From Polycladomyces zharkentensis (GTDB lineage Bacteria; Bacillota; Bacilli; Thermoactinomycetales; JIR-001), in the NCBI RefSeq assembly GCF_016938855.1, contig NZ_JAFHAP010000008.1, positions 372,280 to 436,279 of the forward strand: a DNA stretch of 64,000 bases. The letters run 5' to 3'. Positions within the stretch are counted from its first letter, which is position 1; the number at the start of each line of letters is the position of its first letter. Under the pieces are notes generated by a model that had not been told where the DNA came from, searched no databases, and saw only the letters and a list, made by a program, of their open reading frames with translations. This document shows, one piece after another, positions 44,099 through 52,380 of the stretch. Both the position numbers and the translations under genes were made by a program.

Positions 44099-45106
44099 TT
44101 ACCGGGTAATCGCGTACGCTTCCGGTTCTCGTTGAAATTTCCGTAAACAGTGAGGACAACAGAATCCATATGTCTTTCCTTCATGTACCGTACGATAAGG
44201 CGTGTTGTCGAGATCGACAATCATTCCGCAAACCGGGTCGACACCCGTCCCCAGCCGCTGCGCCGTGGCCGCGGGCGCAGCCTTCTCGGTGGCCGGCTGC
44301 GTGTTTACCGCACCTGATGGCGGGTGGTAGCGGACTTCCACCTGCCGGCGCCGCCGCTCGATCATCTGCGCAAAGATGCTGAGTGCGATCTCCTGCGGTC
44401 CCACAGCGCCAATGTCGTAACCGGCAGGCGCGGCGACAAAATCGCAAAACTCTGCCGACGCTCCCGCGCTGAGCAACGCTTCCCGCAGTGAGCGCCAGCG
44501 CTTCGGACTGATGACCACCCCGGCGTAAGCTAACGGGAACTCCCAAAGTGCCAACAGTCCATCATCATCGTACTGTCCCATCGTCGCCACCACCGCGTAC
44601 ATGTCCGACTCATATACCTTCGATACGTTTGTTTTTAAACGGTCTGCCGGATCATTATCGTTCCCTTCCATTTGCTCCAATGCCAGTCGCCGGGGAAACC
44701 ACCCAAACTTCGGAGCCAGTTCCTCCAGCGCCAAGGCAACGGGAGAATCTCCGATCACAAGCAGGAGCGGATCCGGGAGCTTCGGTTCGATAAACAATTC
44801 CACCTCGCCCTCAGAATGGCAGGTCATCGGTAAAACCGTTACCCCCTCCTCCGTCTCGGCGGGTGGATTGGCAGTAATGAGCAGTAATTGGCTCTGACCC
44901 GTTTTGAGACACTGCCGAGCTTGATCCGTCACCAATCCGCGCGTACATTGACCTCCGACAAATCCGAACATCCGGCCGTCGGAAGTAACAACGGCCCGGT
45001 CACCCACGTTGGCCGAACTGGGTCGGACCCGACGGACCACGGTCACCACAGCGTAGGGTTCCCGTCGCTCCTCCAACAAGCGAATCTCGTCCGGTATTGT
45101 ATGCAT
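44099..45106 (-). CDS. coxF: CoxF/XdhC-like maturation protein with C-terminal YHS domain
   Basis: 335 residues in three parts: an XdhC_CoxI domain (about 1-90, with FVGGQCTRGL); a Rossmann part (about 120-260, with LLVIGDSPVALALEEL, GVVISPKRW and APAGYDIGAVGPQEIALSIFAQ); and, after a Pro/Ala linker, a YHS domain (about 285-335) with DPVCGM (Cys293) and YGFCCPHC (Cys316, Cys317, Cys320). YHS domains bind metals such as copper. CoxF is needed for copper insertion into CO dehydrogenase. The start is weak: ATG 45106 lacks a clear ribosome site, and the open frame extends to 45289. It follows coxL by 187 nt. Confidence 0.87.
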   Translation of the reverse strand: MHTIPDEIRLLEERREPYAVVTVVRRVRPSSANVGDRAVVTSDGRMFGFVGGQCTRGLVTDQARQCLKTGQSQLLLITANPPAETEEGVTVLPMTCHSEGEVELFIEPKLPDPLLLVIGDSPVALALEELAPKFGWFPRRLALEQMEGNDNDPADRLKTNVSKVYESDMYAVVATMGQYDDDGLLALWEFPLAYAGVVISPKRWRSLREALLSAGASAEFCDFVAAPAGYDIGAVGPQEIALSIFAQMIERRRRQVEVRYHPPSGAVNTQPATEKAAPAATAQRLGTGVDPVCGMIVDLDNTPYRTVHEGKTYGFCCPHCLRKFQREPEAYAITR

Positions 45107-45293
45107 CCGCGTGATCCGGCAGAGGTACCCCCTGCCGGAACCACCTCCTTGCCCAACTTTTTCTGTGAATCCTGCACCTGCCCATACCGGATCGCCCGCG
45201 CTGATCGATGCAGGAAAACAACCCGGGGGCGGCCGGCTCTCAGATGGTCCTGTTGGGAGAAGCCGCTTCCGCCCCGTCCTTCTGTTCAAGCCG

Positions 45294-47645
45294 TCACTCG
45301 GTCACTCCGTGCTCGCGCAGGATTTTCCACACCTTCCACGGGTAAATGGGCATGTCAATATGTTCGACCCCCAGCGGTGCCAGGGCGTCCACCACCGCGT
45401 TGACAAACGCCGCCGGCGAACCAACGTTCGGTGACTCACCCACTCCCTTCGCCCCGATGGGATGGTGCGGCGAGGGCGTCACGGTCCGGTCGGTCTCCCA
45501 CTTCGGGGTGTCCAACGCGGTCGGAACCAAGTAATCCATCCAGTTCGTCGCCAGACAGTTTCCGTCCTCGTCGAAGGGGATATCCTGCATAAACGCGATC
45601 GCAAAGCCTTCCGTCAATCCCCCGTGCACCTGCCCCTCGACGATCATCGGGTTGATCACGGTGCCGCAATCGTCGACAGCGAGAAAACGGCGAACTTTGA
45701 CCGCGCCCGTTCCCTTGTCGATGTCGACGACCGCAATATATGCACCGTGGGGAAAAGTGAGATTGGGTGGATCATAATAGTACGTGGCTTCCAACCCGGG
45801 CTCCATTCCCTCCGGCACATTGGTGTACGCCGCAAATGCGATGTCTTTCATCGTGACAGTCCTGCTGGCAAGGCCTTTGGCGGAAAATCCGACGCCATCA
45901 AACACCACATCGTCTTCCCCCACTTCCAGCAGGTGTGCCGCAATTTTCTTTGCCTTTTCGCGGATCCGCCGGGCGCAGAGCGCTGCGGCACCACCGGCGG
46001 TCGGGGTGGAGCGGCTGGCGTAGGTTCCCAGTCCGTAAGGGGCGGTGTCAGTATCCCCCTCTTCGACGATGACATCATCCGTACTCAGCCCCAGCTCCTC
46101 AGCGATGATCTGGGCAAACGTCGTCTCATGCCCCTGTCCCTGGTGACGGACTCCCAAGCGGGCGATCACTTTACCCGTAGGATGGACACGAATTTGGGCG
46201 CTGTCGAACATCTTGATCCCCATGATGTCGAAGGTGTGGCTCGGCCCTGCACCGACCACCTCGGTGAAGGTGGAGATACCGATGCCCATCAATTCCCCTC
46301 GGGCCCGCTTTTCCGCCTGCTCCTTGCGCAACTGTTCATAGCCGATTTTCTCCAGCGCCAACGCCAGCGTTTTCTCATAGTCACCACTGTCGTAGGTCCA
46401 ACCCGTCGGAGACTTGTAAGGGAACTGTTCCTTACGGATGAAGTTGCGTCTCCGCAACTCAGCCGGATCAACGCCCACACGACGAGCGAGCACATCCATC
46501 ACGCGCTCGATCAAATATGCCGCCTCGGTCACGCGGAACGAACAGCGGTAGGCTACCCCGCCGGGTGCCTTGTTTGTATAAACGCCGTCGACCTCGACGA
46601 ACGCCTCCTTGAAGTCGTAGGAGCCGGTAACGATGCTGAACAGTCCAGCCGGGAATTTGGACGGATCGGCCGCCGCGTCAAAGGCTCCGTGATCGGCAAT
46701 CGTTTTTACCCGCAATGCCAGCACCCGCCCGTCTTCTTCAGCGGCGATCTCGGCAGTCATGTGGTAATCGCGGGCAAAACCGGTGCTGGTGGTGTTTTCG
46801 GTACGCGTTTCGATCCACTTGACGGGTTTGCCCAGCTTGAGCGAGGCCACGATGGCGCATACATATCCGGGATAAACAGGGACCTTGTTGCCGAACCCTC
46901 CCCCGACGTCCGGTGAAATCACGCGAATCTGGTGCTCCGGCAGGCCGCTGACCAACGACAAGACTGTGCGGTGCGCATGCGGAGCTTGGGACGTCACGTA
47001 CCATGTCAGCTTCCCGGTCGCCGAATTGTAGTCGGCGATACAGCCGCACGGTTCGAGCGGCGACGGATGGACGCGGGGAAAGCGCACATCCTGCTTGACC
47101 ACCACCGGGGCGTTTCGGAACAGTTCTTCCGTCGCTTCCTTGTCGCCGGCTTCCCAGTGAAAAATGAGGTTGGACTTCTGCTCCCTGTCCTCACGCAGAA
47201 TCGGCGCGTCGGACTCGAGCGCCTTGAACGGATCGACGACGACGGGCAACGGTTCGTACTCGACATAGACCAACTGCGCGGCATCTTCTGCCTGCTCACG
47301 CGTCTCAGCGATAACCGCGGCGACCTCCTGGTACTGAAACAGCACCTTGCCGGTTGCCAGCACCATCTGTTGGTCATTGGCCATGGTCGGCATCCAGGCC
47401 AAGTTCATCGCCGCCAGATCTTCACCAGTGATCACCAGCTTGACGCCCGGCGCTTGCAGCGCAGCCGAAGTATCTATGCTCTTGATCCGCGCATGCGCAT
47501 ACGGGCTGCGGACCAAACACATGTACAGCATGCCGGGCAATGAGATGTCATCGAGATAACGACCTTTGCCGCGGATGAAACGCGGGTCCTCCTTGCGCCC
47601 GACGGACTTGCCCAATGGACGCAACTCAGTCTGACGAACTGCCAC
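45294..47645 (-). CDS. coxL: Aerobic CO dehydrogenase large subunit, form I
   Basis: Oxidises CO with water at a Mo-S-Cu centre. 783 residues from the GTG at 47645, which follows AAGGAGG; the open frame begins 12 codons earlier. The loop AYRCSFR is at about residues 365-371 (Cys368), the signature of form I CO dehydrogenase; the cysteine binds the copper. [21 protein letters not shown] and GAKGVGE (catalytic-type Glu737) are also present. It overlaps coxS by 20 nt. This separates it from xanthine dehydrogenase and form II homologues, which lack the Cys loop. Confidence 0.95.
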   Translation of the reverse strand: MAVRQTELRPLGKSVGRKEDPRFIRGKGRYLDDISLPGMLYMCLVRSPYAHARIKSIDTSAALQAPGVKLVITGEDLAAMNLAWMPTMANDQQMVLATGKVLFQYQEVAAVIAETREQAEDAAQLVYVEYEPLPVVVDPFKALESDAPILREDREQKSNLIFHWEAGDKEATEELFRNAPVVVKQDVRFPRVHPSPLEPCGCIADYNSATGKLTWYVTSQAPHAHRTVLSLVSGLPEHQIRVISPDVGGGFGNKVPVYPGYVCAIVASLKLGKPVKWIETRTENTTSTGFARDYHMTAEIAAEEDGRVLALRVKTIADHGAFDAAADPSKFPAGLFSIVTGSYDFKEAFVEVDGVYTNKAPGGVAYRCSFRVTEAAYLIERVMDVLARRVGVDPAELRRRNFIRKEQFPYKSPTGWTYDSGDYEKTLALALEKIGYEQLRKEQAEKRARGELMGIGISTFTEVVGAGPSHTFDIMGIKMFDSAQIRVHPTGKVIARLGVRHQGQGHETTFAQIIAEELGLSTDDVIVEEGDTDTAPYGLGTYASRSTPTAGGAAALCARRIREKAKKIAAHLLEVGEDDVVFDGVGFSAKGLASRTVTMKDIAFAAYTNVPEGMEPGLEATYYYDPPNLTFPHGAYIAVVDIDKGTGAVKVRRFLAVDDCGTVINPMIVEGQVHGGLTEGFAIAFMQDIPFDEDGNCLATNWMDYLVPTALDTPKWETDRTVTPSPHHPIGAKGVGESPNVGSPAAFVNAVVDALAPLGVEHIDMPIYPWKVWKILREHGVTE

Positions 47646-48141
47646 TGGCTGCCACCTCCTTGGAAGGTTCAGCAGATGCATCGGCCAATTTTACAGCAGC
47701 CGATCGGATGGCTTTCACGATGTTCATATATCCTGTACAACGGCAAAGGTTTCCAGAAATCCCCCTCCGGATCTCCTCTTCCGACGGGTGCGGGTTGGTT
47801 TGCAACAGAGCGTAGCCGGACATCAACATGCCAGGAGTACAGTAGCCGCACTGCAGACCATGTTCCTCCCAAAACGCCGTTTGCAACGGGTGCAACTGGC
47901 CGTCCCGTTCCAACCCTTCAACGGTCATCACATCGCATCCGTTGGCCTGAACAGCCAACACCGTACATGATTTGACCGCCTTGCCGTCGAGCAATACCGT
48001 GCAGGCGCCGCAGCTTGTCGTGTCGCATCCGACGTGGGTACCGGTAAGCCCCAGGTCATCCCGCAAATAGTAGACCAGCAGCTTCCGCGGCTCCACATCG
48101 GATTCATATGTCTGCCCGTTGACGCGAACCCGGATCTTCAT
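47626..48141 (-). CDS. coxS: CO dehydrogenase small [2Fe-2S] subunit
   Basis: 171 residues. Plant-type cluster cysteines are at 39, 44, 47 and 59 ([14 protein letters not shown]...SC) and the second cluster cysteines at 98, 101, 133 and 135 ([15 protein letters not shown]). It passes electrons from the molybdenum subunit to the flavin subunit. It overlaps coxM by 4 nt and coxL by 20 nt, in the order M-S-L found in known cox operons. Confidence 0.96.
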   Translation of the reverse strand: MKIRVRVNGQTYESDVEPRKLLVYYLRDDLGLTGTHVGCDTTSCGACTVLLDGKAVKSCTVLAVQANGCDVMTVEGLERDGQLHPLQTAFWEEHGLQCGYCTPGMLMSGYALLQTNPHPSEEEIRRGISGNLCRCTGYMNIVKAIRSAAVKLADASAEPSKEVAASGSSSD

Positions 48142-49022
48142 CGGAGTACCACCTCTCCCTGCAGTTCTTTGGCGATATCGGACAATCCCCGCTTGGCGAA
48201 CACACGCAGAACATCCCGCTTGTACTCCGCGCTGCCGCGCAGATCATCCGTCGGATCGGCATCTTCCGGAACCAAGCGGGAGACGGCCTCAATCGTCTCC
48301 GGCGTCAGCTTCTTGCCCAGCAAGTACTCCTCCGCACGCTTCCCTCGCAACGGAATCGGGCCGCATGCGCAAATGCCAAACCCCGCCTCGGCTACGGTCC
48401 CGTCGGAAGCAATCGAAACGTGGATGGCCAATCCCGCAATCGCGAAGTCCCCGGCTTTCCGTTCAATCTTCAGATACCTCCCGGCCGTCCGGCCCGCCGG
48501 CGTCGGAATGAGTACCGCCGTTGCGATCTCGGTCTCCTCCAGCGCTGGTGTAAACGTGTCCACGAAAAAGTCGTCGATGGGAATCTGCCGTTTCCCTCCG
48601 GGCCCGATCGCCTCCACCTGGGCATGCAACGCCAACATGGCTGCCCCCCAGTCGGAGGCCGGATCAGCGTGTGCCAACGACCCGCAGACCGTGCCCAGGT
48701 TGCGCACAAGAGGATCGGCGATCCAGACGGCGGTTTCGGCCAACAGCGGGTACCGGGCCCGCAACTCATCCGCATGCTCCAGCTCCGAGTGTCTGACCAA
48801 CGCTCCGATCCGTAGGAAACCGTTTTCTTCTCGCCACCCTTTTAACTCATCAATACCGTTGATGTCGATCAGGATCGGTGGTGCAGCCACACGCAGTTTC
48901 ATCATCGGCAGCAGACTCTGTCCCCCGGCGAGCACTTTCGCGTCGTAGCCGTGACGCTGCAACAGTTCTATCGTCTCCGTCAGCGTGGTGGGGGCTATGT
49001 ACTCAAATGAGTTCGGAAACAA
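48138..49022 (-). CDS. coxM: CO dehydrogenase medium FAD subunit
   Basis: 294 residues. FAD motifs AGGQSLLP (residues 32-39) and [14 protein letters not shown] (111-124) are the two conserved glycine-rich segments of this family. TTG 49022 is preferred because AAAGGAGG lies 7 nt upstream and the length then fits the family; the frame is open to 49160 without support. First gene of the cox operon; it passes electrons to the quinone pool. Confidence 0.93.
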   Translation of the reverse strand: MFPNSFEYIAPTTLTETIELLQRHGYDAKVLAGGQSLLPMMKLRVAAPPILIDINGIDELKGWREENGFLRIGALVRHSELEHADELRARYPLLAETAVWIADPLVRNLGTVCGSLAHADPASDWGAAMLALHAQVEAIGPGGKRQIPIDDFFVDTFTPALEETEIATAVLIPTPAGRTAGRYLKIERKAGDFAIAGLAIHVSIASDGTVAEAGFGICACGPIPLRGKRAEEYLLGKKLTPETIEAVSRLVPEDADPTDDLRGSAEYKRDVLRVFAKRGLSDIAKELQGEVVLR

Positions 49023-50092
49023 CGCAGTACCTCCTTTGATGATTGTTTTGCCTTGCGGCCGAATGGACGCTTCCAATCCCGAACACCATACTGATCGGCC
49101 TGACTTGATTGTCTGCAAATGGCGGAGTCCACGATAAACGGATCCCCATCGTCTCGACAACCGGACACCATTGTGGTGTGAGCAAATTCAGTAAGCGGTT
49201 TCAAATAAGGTTGAAGACGGGGAATGATGGATGTTGATTCGGATCTCCTTCAAACACAGCGATATGCAACGATATGGCACGACCGATCTGACTGCTAATC
49301 ATCCATATTTCCTTCATAACGCCGGACACCCGCACGCTTTATATCGGGGTTGCCTATTTTTTATAATAAGCAGAATAAATGATGAAGTCAATTATTTTTA
49401 TATATTTATAATTATTAAAATATTGATCGAATATTGATTGAAATGTACGAGACTGGTGATCTGTTGATGGATAAGAGATGATAACATCGTTAACCAAAGA
49501 GTATTTACTTGTTCCGGGTAGACGATCTTAGGGCAGTCGATCTCCTGCCATGGGTATCCGACCTGCCAACCGCTCGTAATTTTCAAGTCGTAAGGCTTGT
49601 CAGTATCCGGTGTCAACCCGACGGCTTCACTTATAAGCCATAGCGATCCTAGTGAAACGGCCGTATTGCCAACTATTTTACCGCTAACTACGAATCCAGA
49701 AAGGCCCACTGAGGCCTTCTGCTTTTCGTTCTGATGACTTTTTTCCGGATGACCATTTCCCTGTCCACGTTATTGATACTCTTTCATTGGATTGGAGATC
49801 CCTCATTCTGATAGATGATTTGGCCGATACGGGGACCGCGACCAAGCGACAGCTGCTTGTTGTTACCGGCTGGACTGCAAACCGGCTGAAATTCACCTCC
49901 AATGGATCGGTAAGCGTGAAAATGAGGAGGTACCTTATGGTTTCAGCATATAAAGGGGATCATAGACGCGCGCTCATTCGCTGAATATAGCAGGAATTCG
50001 CCACATCAGTGATAATGTAGGATTGGACACCACATTGTGTTTTCGGGCTTTTTGTGCAATCGAGAACCCTCTGTGTTATCCCCGGGTATCTC
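49023..50092. other. Low-GC 1-kb region upstream of coxM with orphan fragments
   Basis: No intact gene is supported. A minus-strand frame at 49398-49709 (103 codons, with SGKIVGNTAVSLGSLWLISE and LKITSGWQVGYPW) looks coding-like but ends in AT-rich sequence and has no clear ribosome site. A plus-strand frame ending at 49984 (IDDLADTGTATKRQLLVVTG, TANRLKF) recalls a winged-helix protein fragment, possibly of plasmid replication-relaxation type. Both may be remnants of mobile DNA. Confidence 0.45.
49363..49391 (-). promoter_or_regulatory. SigA-type promoter of the cox operon
   Basis: Minus strand TTGACT (49391-49386), 17 nt, TATTAT (49368-49363), within the only strongly AT-rich stretch of the region. 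It gives a leader of about 335 nt before coxM. No riboswitch was recognised in that leader. Confidence 0.65.
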
Positions 50093-51250
50093 CTATTTGA
50101 CGACCGGCCATTTCTTCTTCCGCAGTGCGTTCATTAACTCCGGTCCCACATGCAAGTTGCTCTGTACCAGCTCAGAAGGAGTCAGTGCCATCCACTGGTT
50201 CAGCGACACGTCTTCATATCGGTCAGTCTTGAATATCTCAAAAAACCACAGGCTCTTGTCACCGATGTTCTGGATGTAGTGCCCGTAGGAACGAGGTACA
50301 TATCCTACATCACCGGCCCGATAATTGAAAGTTCGGGCCTTGCCATTCGCTGCGAACACCGTCATGCGTGCCGTGCCCGAGAGGTAATACTGCCACTCGT
50401 CGCTATTCGGATGCCAATGCATTTCCCTCATTCCGCCCGGTTTGACTTCTACCAGCGCCGCTGCAATTGTAGTCGAAACGGGGAAGTTGGTGGAATCGAC
50501 GATTCGTACCGTCCCGCCCGGGGTTACGATCGGCTTCTGCGCCAGCAGCCGGTGTGTGAAGGGCTGTGGCACAGTACCGTATGGAGACCGTACCTTTTGA
50601 CTTTCCAGCGGACCGGGTACTTTCGCTTGATAAATGTATCGCTGTTCTGTCGGGATGTGGGCAAAGGCGCTTTCCGGCACACCGAAATTCGCCGCCAACA
50701 CATCCTTCGGTGTGTGCGCGAACCAATCGGAGATGGAGAGAGTGTTGAGGTCGGAGAAACTGCCGTCGTCGAAAACAAGCAGAAACTCGCAACCTTCCTC
50801 CAGCCCTTGAATCGAGTGTGGGATTCCGGCGGGAAAATACCACAGATCGCCTGCACCGACATCGGCGATGAAGTTCCGTCCGTTCTGATCAACCGCGGTG
50901 ATGCGTGCCCGGCCCCAAAGCATGTAGGACCATTCTGCTTGCTGATGCCAATGTAACTCACGCACACCACCCGGCGTCAGACTCATGTTTACACCCGCAA
51001 GCGCGGTTGCGATCGGCAGTTGTCTGACCGTCACTTCCCGTGACCAGCCACCGTGATTCAACTGCATATTGGTGTCGGAGAAAGAGAACTTCAAGTTGGG
51101 GATCGTTCCGGCGTCGGTTTCCGGTGGAACCAGCATATCAGGGTTCTCAAGGTCGCGCATCACATCCCGCGGGCCGAAATCGGGCGCGCCGGCGCCATCA
51201 TCCCTTATCGGCTGCGGTATATATGCCTGATTCCGAGATTGGTTTTTCAT
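50093..51250 (-). CDS. oxdC: Oxalate decarboxylase-like bicupin with altered lid
   Basis: 385 residues with two Mn cupins: ligands His100, His102, Glu106 and His145, and His278, His280, Glu285 and His324. The C-terminal-site Glu338 (FFEIF), equivalent to OxdC Glu333, is present. The N-terminal active-site lid, SENST in B. subtilis OxdC, is SDLNT here (166-170). The proton-donating Glu is thus replaced by Asp and Asn by Leu. OxdC makes formate and CO2 from oxalate; altered lids can shift activity to oxidation. No signal peptide is seen. The nearest gene downstream is coxM, about 1 kb away and with its own promoter. Confidence 0.9.
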   Translation of the reverse strand: MKNQSRNQAYIPQPIRDDGAGAPDFGPRDVMRDLENPDMLVPPETDAGTIPNLKFSFSDTNMQLNHGGWSREVTVRQLPIATALAGVNMSLTPGGVRELHWHQQAEWSYMLWGRARITAVDQNGRNFIADVGAGDLWYFPAGIPHSIQGLEEGCEFLLVFDDGSFSDLNTLSISDWFAHTPKDVLAANFGVPESAFAHIPTEQRYIYQAKVPGPLESQKVRSPYGTVPQPFTHRLLAQKPIVTPGGTVRIVDSTNFPVSTTIAAALVEVKPGGMREMHWHPNSDEWQYYLSGTARMTVFAANGKARTFNYRAGDVGYVPRSYGHYIQNIGDKSLWFFEIFKTDRYEDVSLNQWMALTPSELVQSNLHVGPELMNALRKKKWPVVK

Positions 51251-51621
51251 GGATATGCTCCCTTTGTTTTGGAGGTCAGTCGGTTTTTATAGAATATGCT
51301 CCTCTGGTTTTGGATTATTACGTGCACTGCACGTGAACAAAGCAGTCCTTCTGCGCTATTCCACTATCGTGAAAATCTTGCATATCTCCGGCGGGCGAAA
51401 ACTGGACAGGATGCCATAACAAAGGTGGATATGATGCGCCAAAGATTCTCGTGTACATTGTTTTGTTTCTTGGAAAGCAAATAAAAAAGACACCCGGCAA
51501 TGTAGCCGAATGTCTCTAAAGTGAACGAATATCTCAACCAAAGCCTGCTGATGATGATTCCCGCTCTACAGGGAATCTTTCCACTATCCTTAACGAATTA
51601 CGAGTACGCCGCAAGTCGCCT
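51251..51621. other. Gap upstream of oxdC
   Basis: It contains a minus-strand terminator at 51478-51514, and otherwise no supported frame. The promoter of oxdC should lie at 51250-51470 but no strong hexamers stand out. Confidence 0.4.
51478..51514 (-). terminator. Terminator downstream of the orphan gene
   Basis: Minus strand GACATTCGGC-TACATT-GCCGGGTGTC with a 2x2 mismatch in the stem, then TTTTTTATTT. Confidence 0.65.
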
Positions 51622-52110
51622 TCAAAAGGCGGCTTTTAAGTTAAAACTCTCATTATCTAACCATCGATTCTCTTGCAAATGGTAATACCTATCACGATCT
51701 GCATCCCGAATCATACAAGGAAGCGGATAATTCTTACCCCCAGCCTCTTCAAAGCATTTAGCAAACCATTTGACAAAATAATTTCGACCAAATTCAATCA
51801 GCTCATCTTCCAGCTCCGTATCCTCATCTTCCTCCTCGTCTAACGGTAACTCATCAAAGTCGATGTATTGAGTAAGATCCACCGAGATGACATGGGTTGG
51901 GTGAGGATGGGGGTGCGAGACACTTTCGGCTGAATAGGCCACGACAGCTAGAAACTCACCATCCAGCTCAGTATCAAAAAGGAGAACATTCGTTTTTTCA
52001 GGATGATTTTTTGCCAATACTTCCTTTATACCGACAAGCGTTTTTTCCTTCTTCTCATGAATACTTTCAATCACTTTTTCCCTTAAACGTTGCCCGTCCA
52101 ACTGATTCAC
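51622..52110 (-). CDS. Orphan acidic protein of unknown function
   Basis: 162 residues. An N-terminal helix (GQRLREKVIESIHEKKEK), a NVLLFDTELDGEFLAVVAYS strand region, a very acidic stretch (PLDEEEDEDTELEDEL, about residues 90-105) and a C-terminal part with WFAKCFEEAGG. Codon use is more AT-rich than its neighbours, which suggests recent acquisition. The size and acidity are like those of immunity or SMI1-type proteins, but no match can be claimed. It stands alone with its own terminator. Confidence 0.65.
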   Translation of the reverse strand: MNQLDGQRLREKVIESIHEKKEKTLVGIKEVLAKNHPEKTNVLLFDTELDGEFLAVVAYSAESVSHPHPHPTHVISVDLTQYIDFDELPLDEEEDEDTELEDELIEFGRNYFVKWFAKCFEEAGGKNYPLPCMIRDADRDRYYHLQENRWLDNESFNLKAAF

Positions 52111-52330
52111 CTTTTAGACCCTCCCCATGTTTGGCGGCCACCAGTATGCGGATTCTCCCTCACAGAATCTCCTCTTTAGTTAAAGACTTAAACAGTGAGA
52201 AGATGATCCCAAGAGAAATCAAGTAGACAATCTTAGCTGATAAACAGACATAGAAACGTCACCAAGCAGATTCGAAATGTGAGAGGGACCAAGCCTTCCC
52301 GCTCCTGCGCTCGCTTTCTTTTCCCGCTCG

Positions 52331-52369
52331 ATTTATAAAAATATCGGACACCTTAAGACACGGTGTCCG
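52331..52369 (-). terminator. Terminator after the helicase gene
   Basis: CGGACACC/GGTGTCCG stem followed on the minus strand by ATATTTTTATAAAT, 12 nt past the stop. Confidence 0.8.
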
Positions 52370-52380
52370 CTGAACCTGCA

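Noticed and set aside
45462-46916. 484-codon plus-strand open frame inside coxL
   Set aside because: It is antisense to a conserved coxL sequence, has low-complexity His/Arg-rich translation and no ribosome site; a GC-driven shadow frame.
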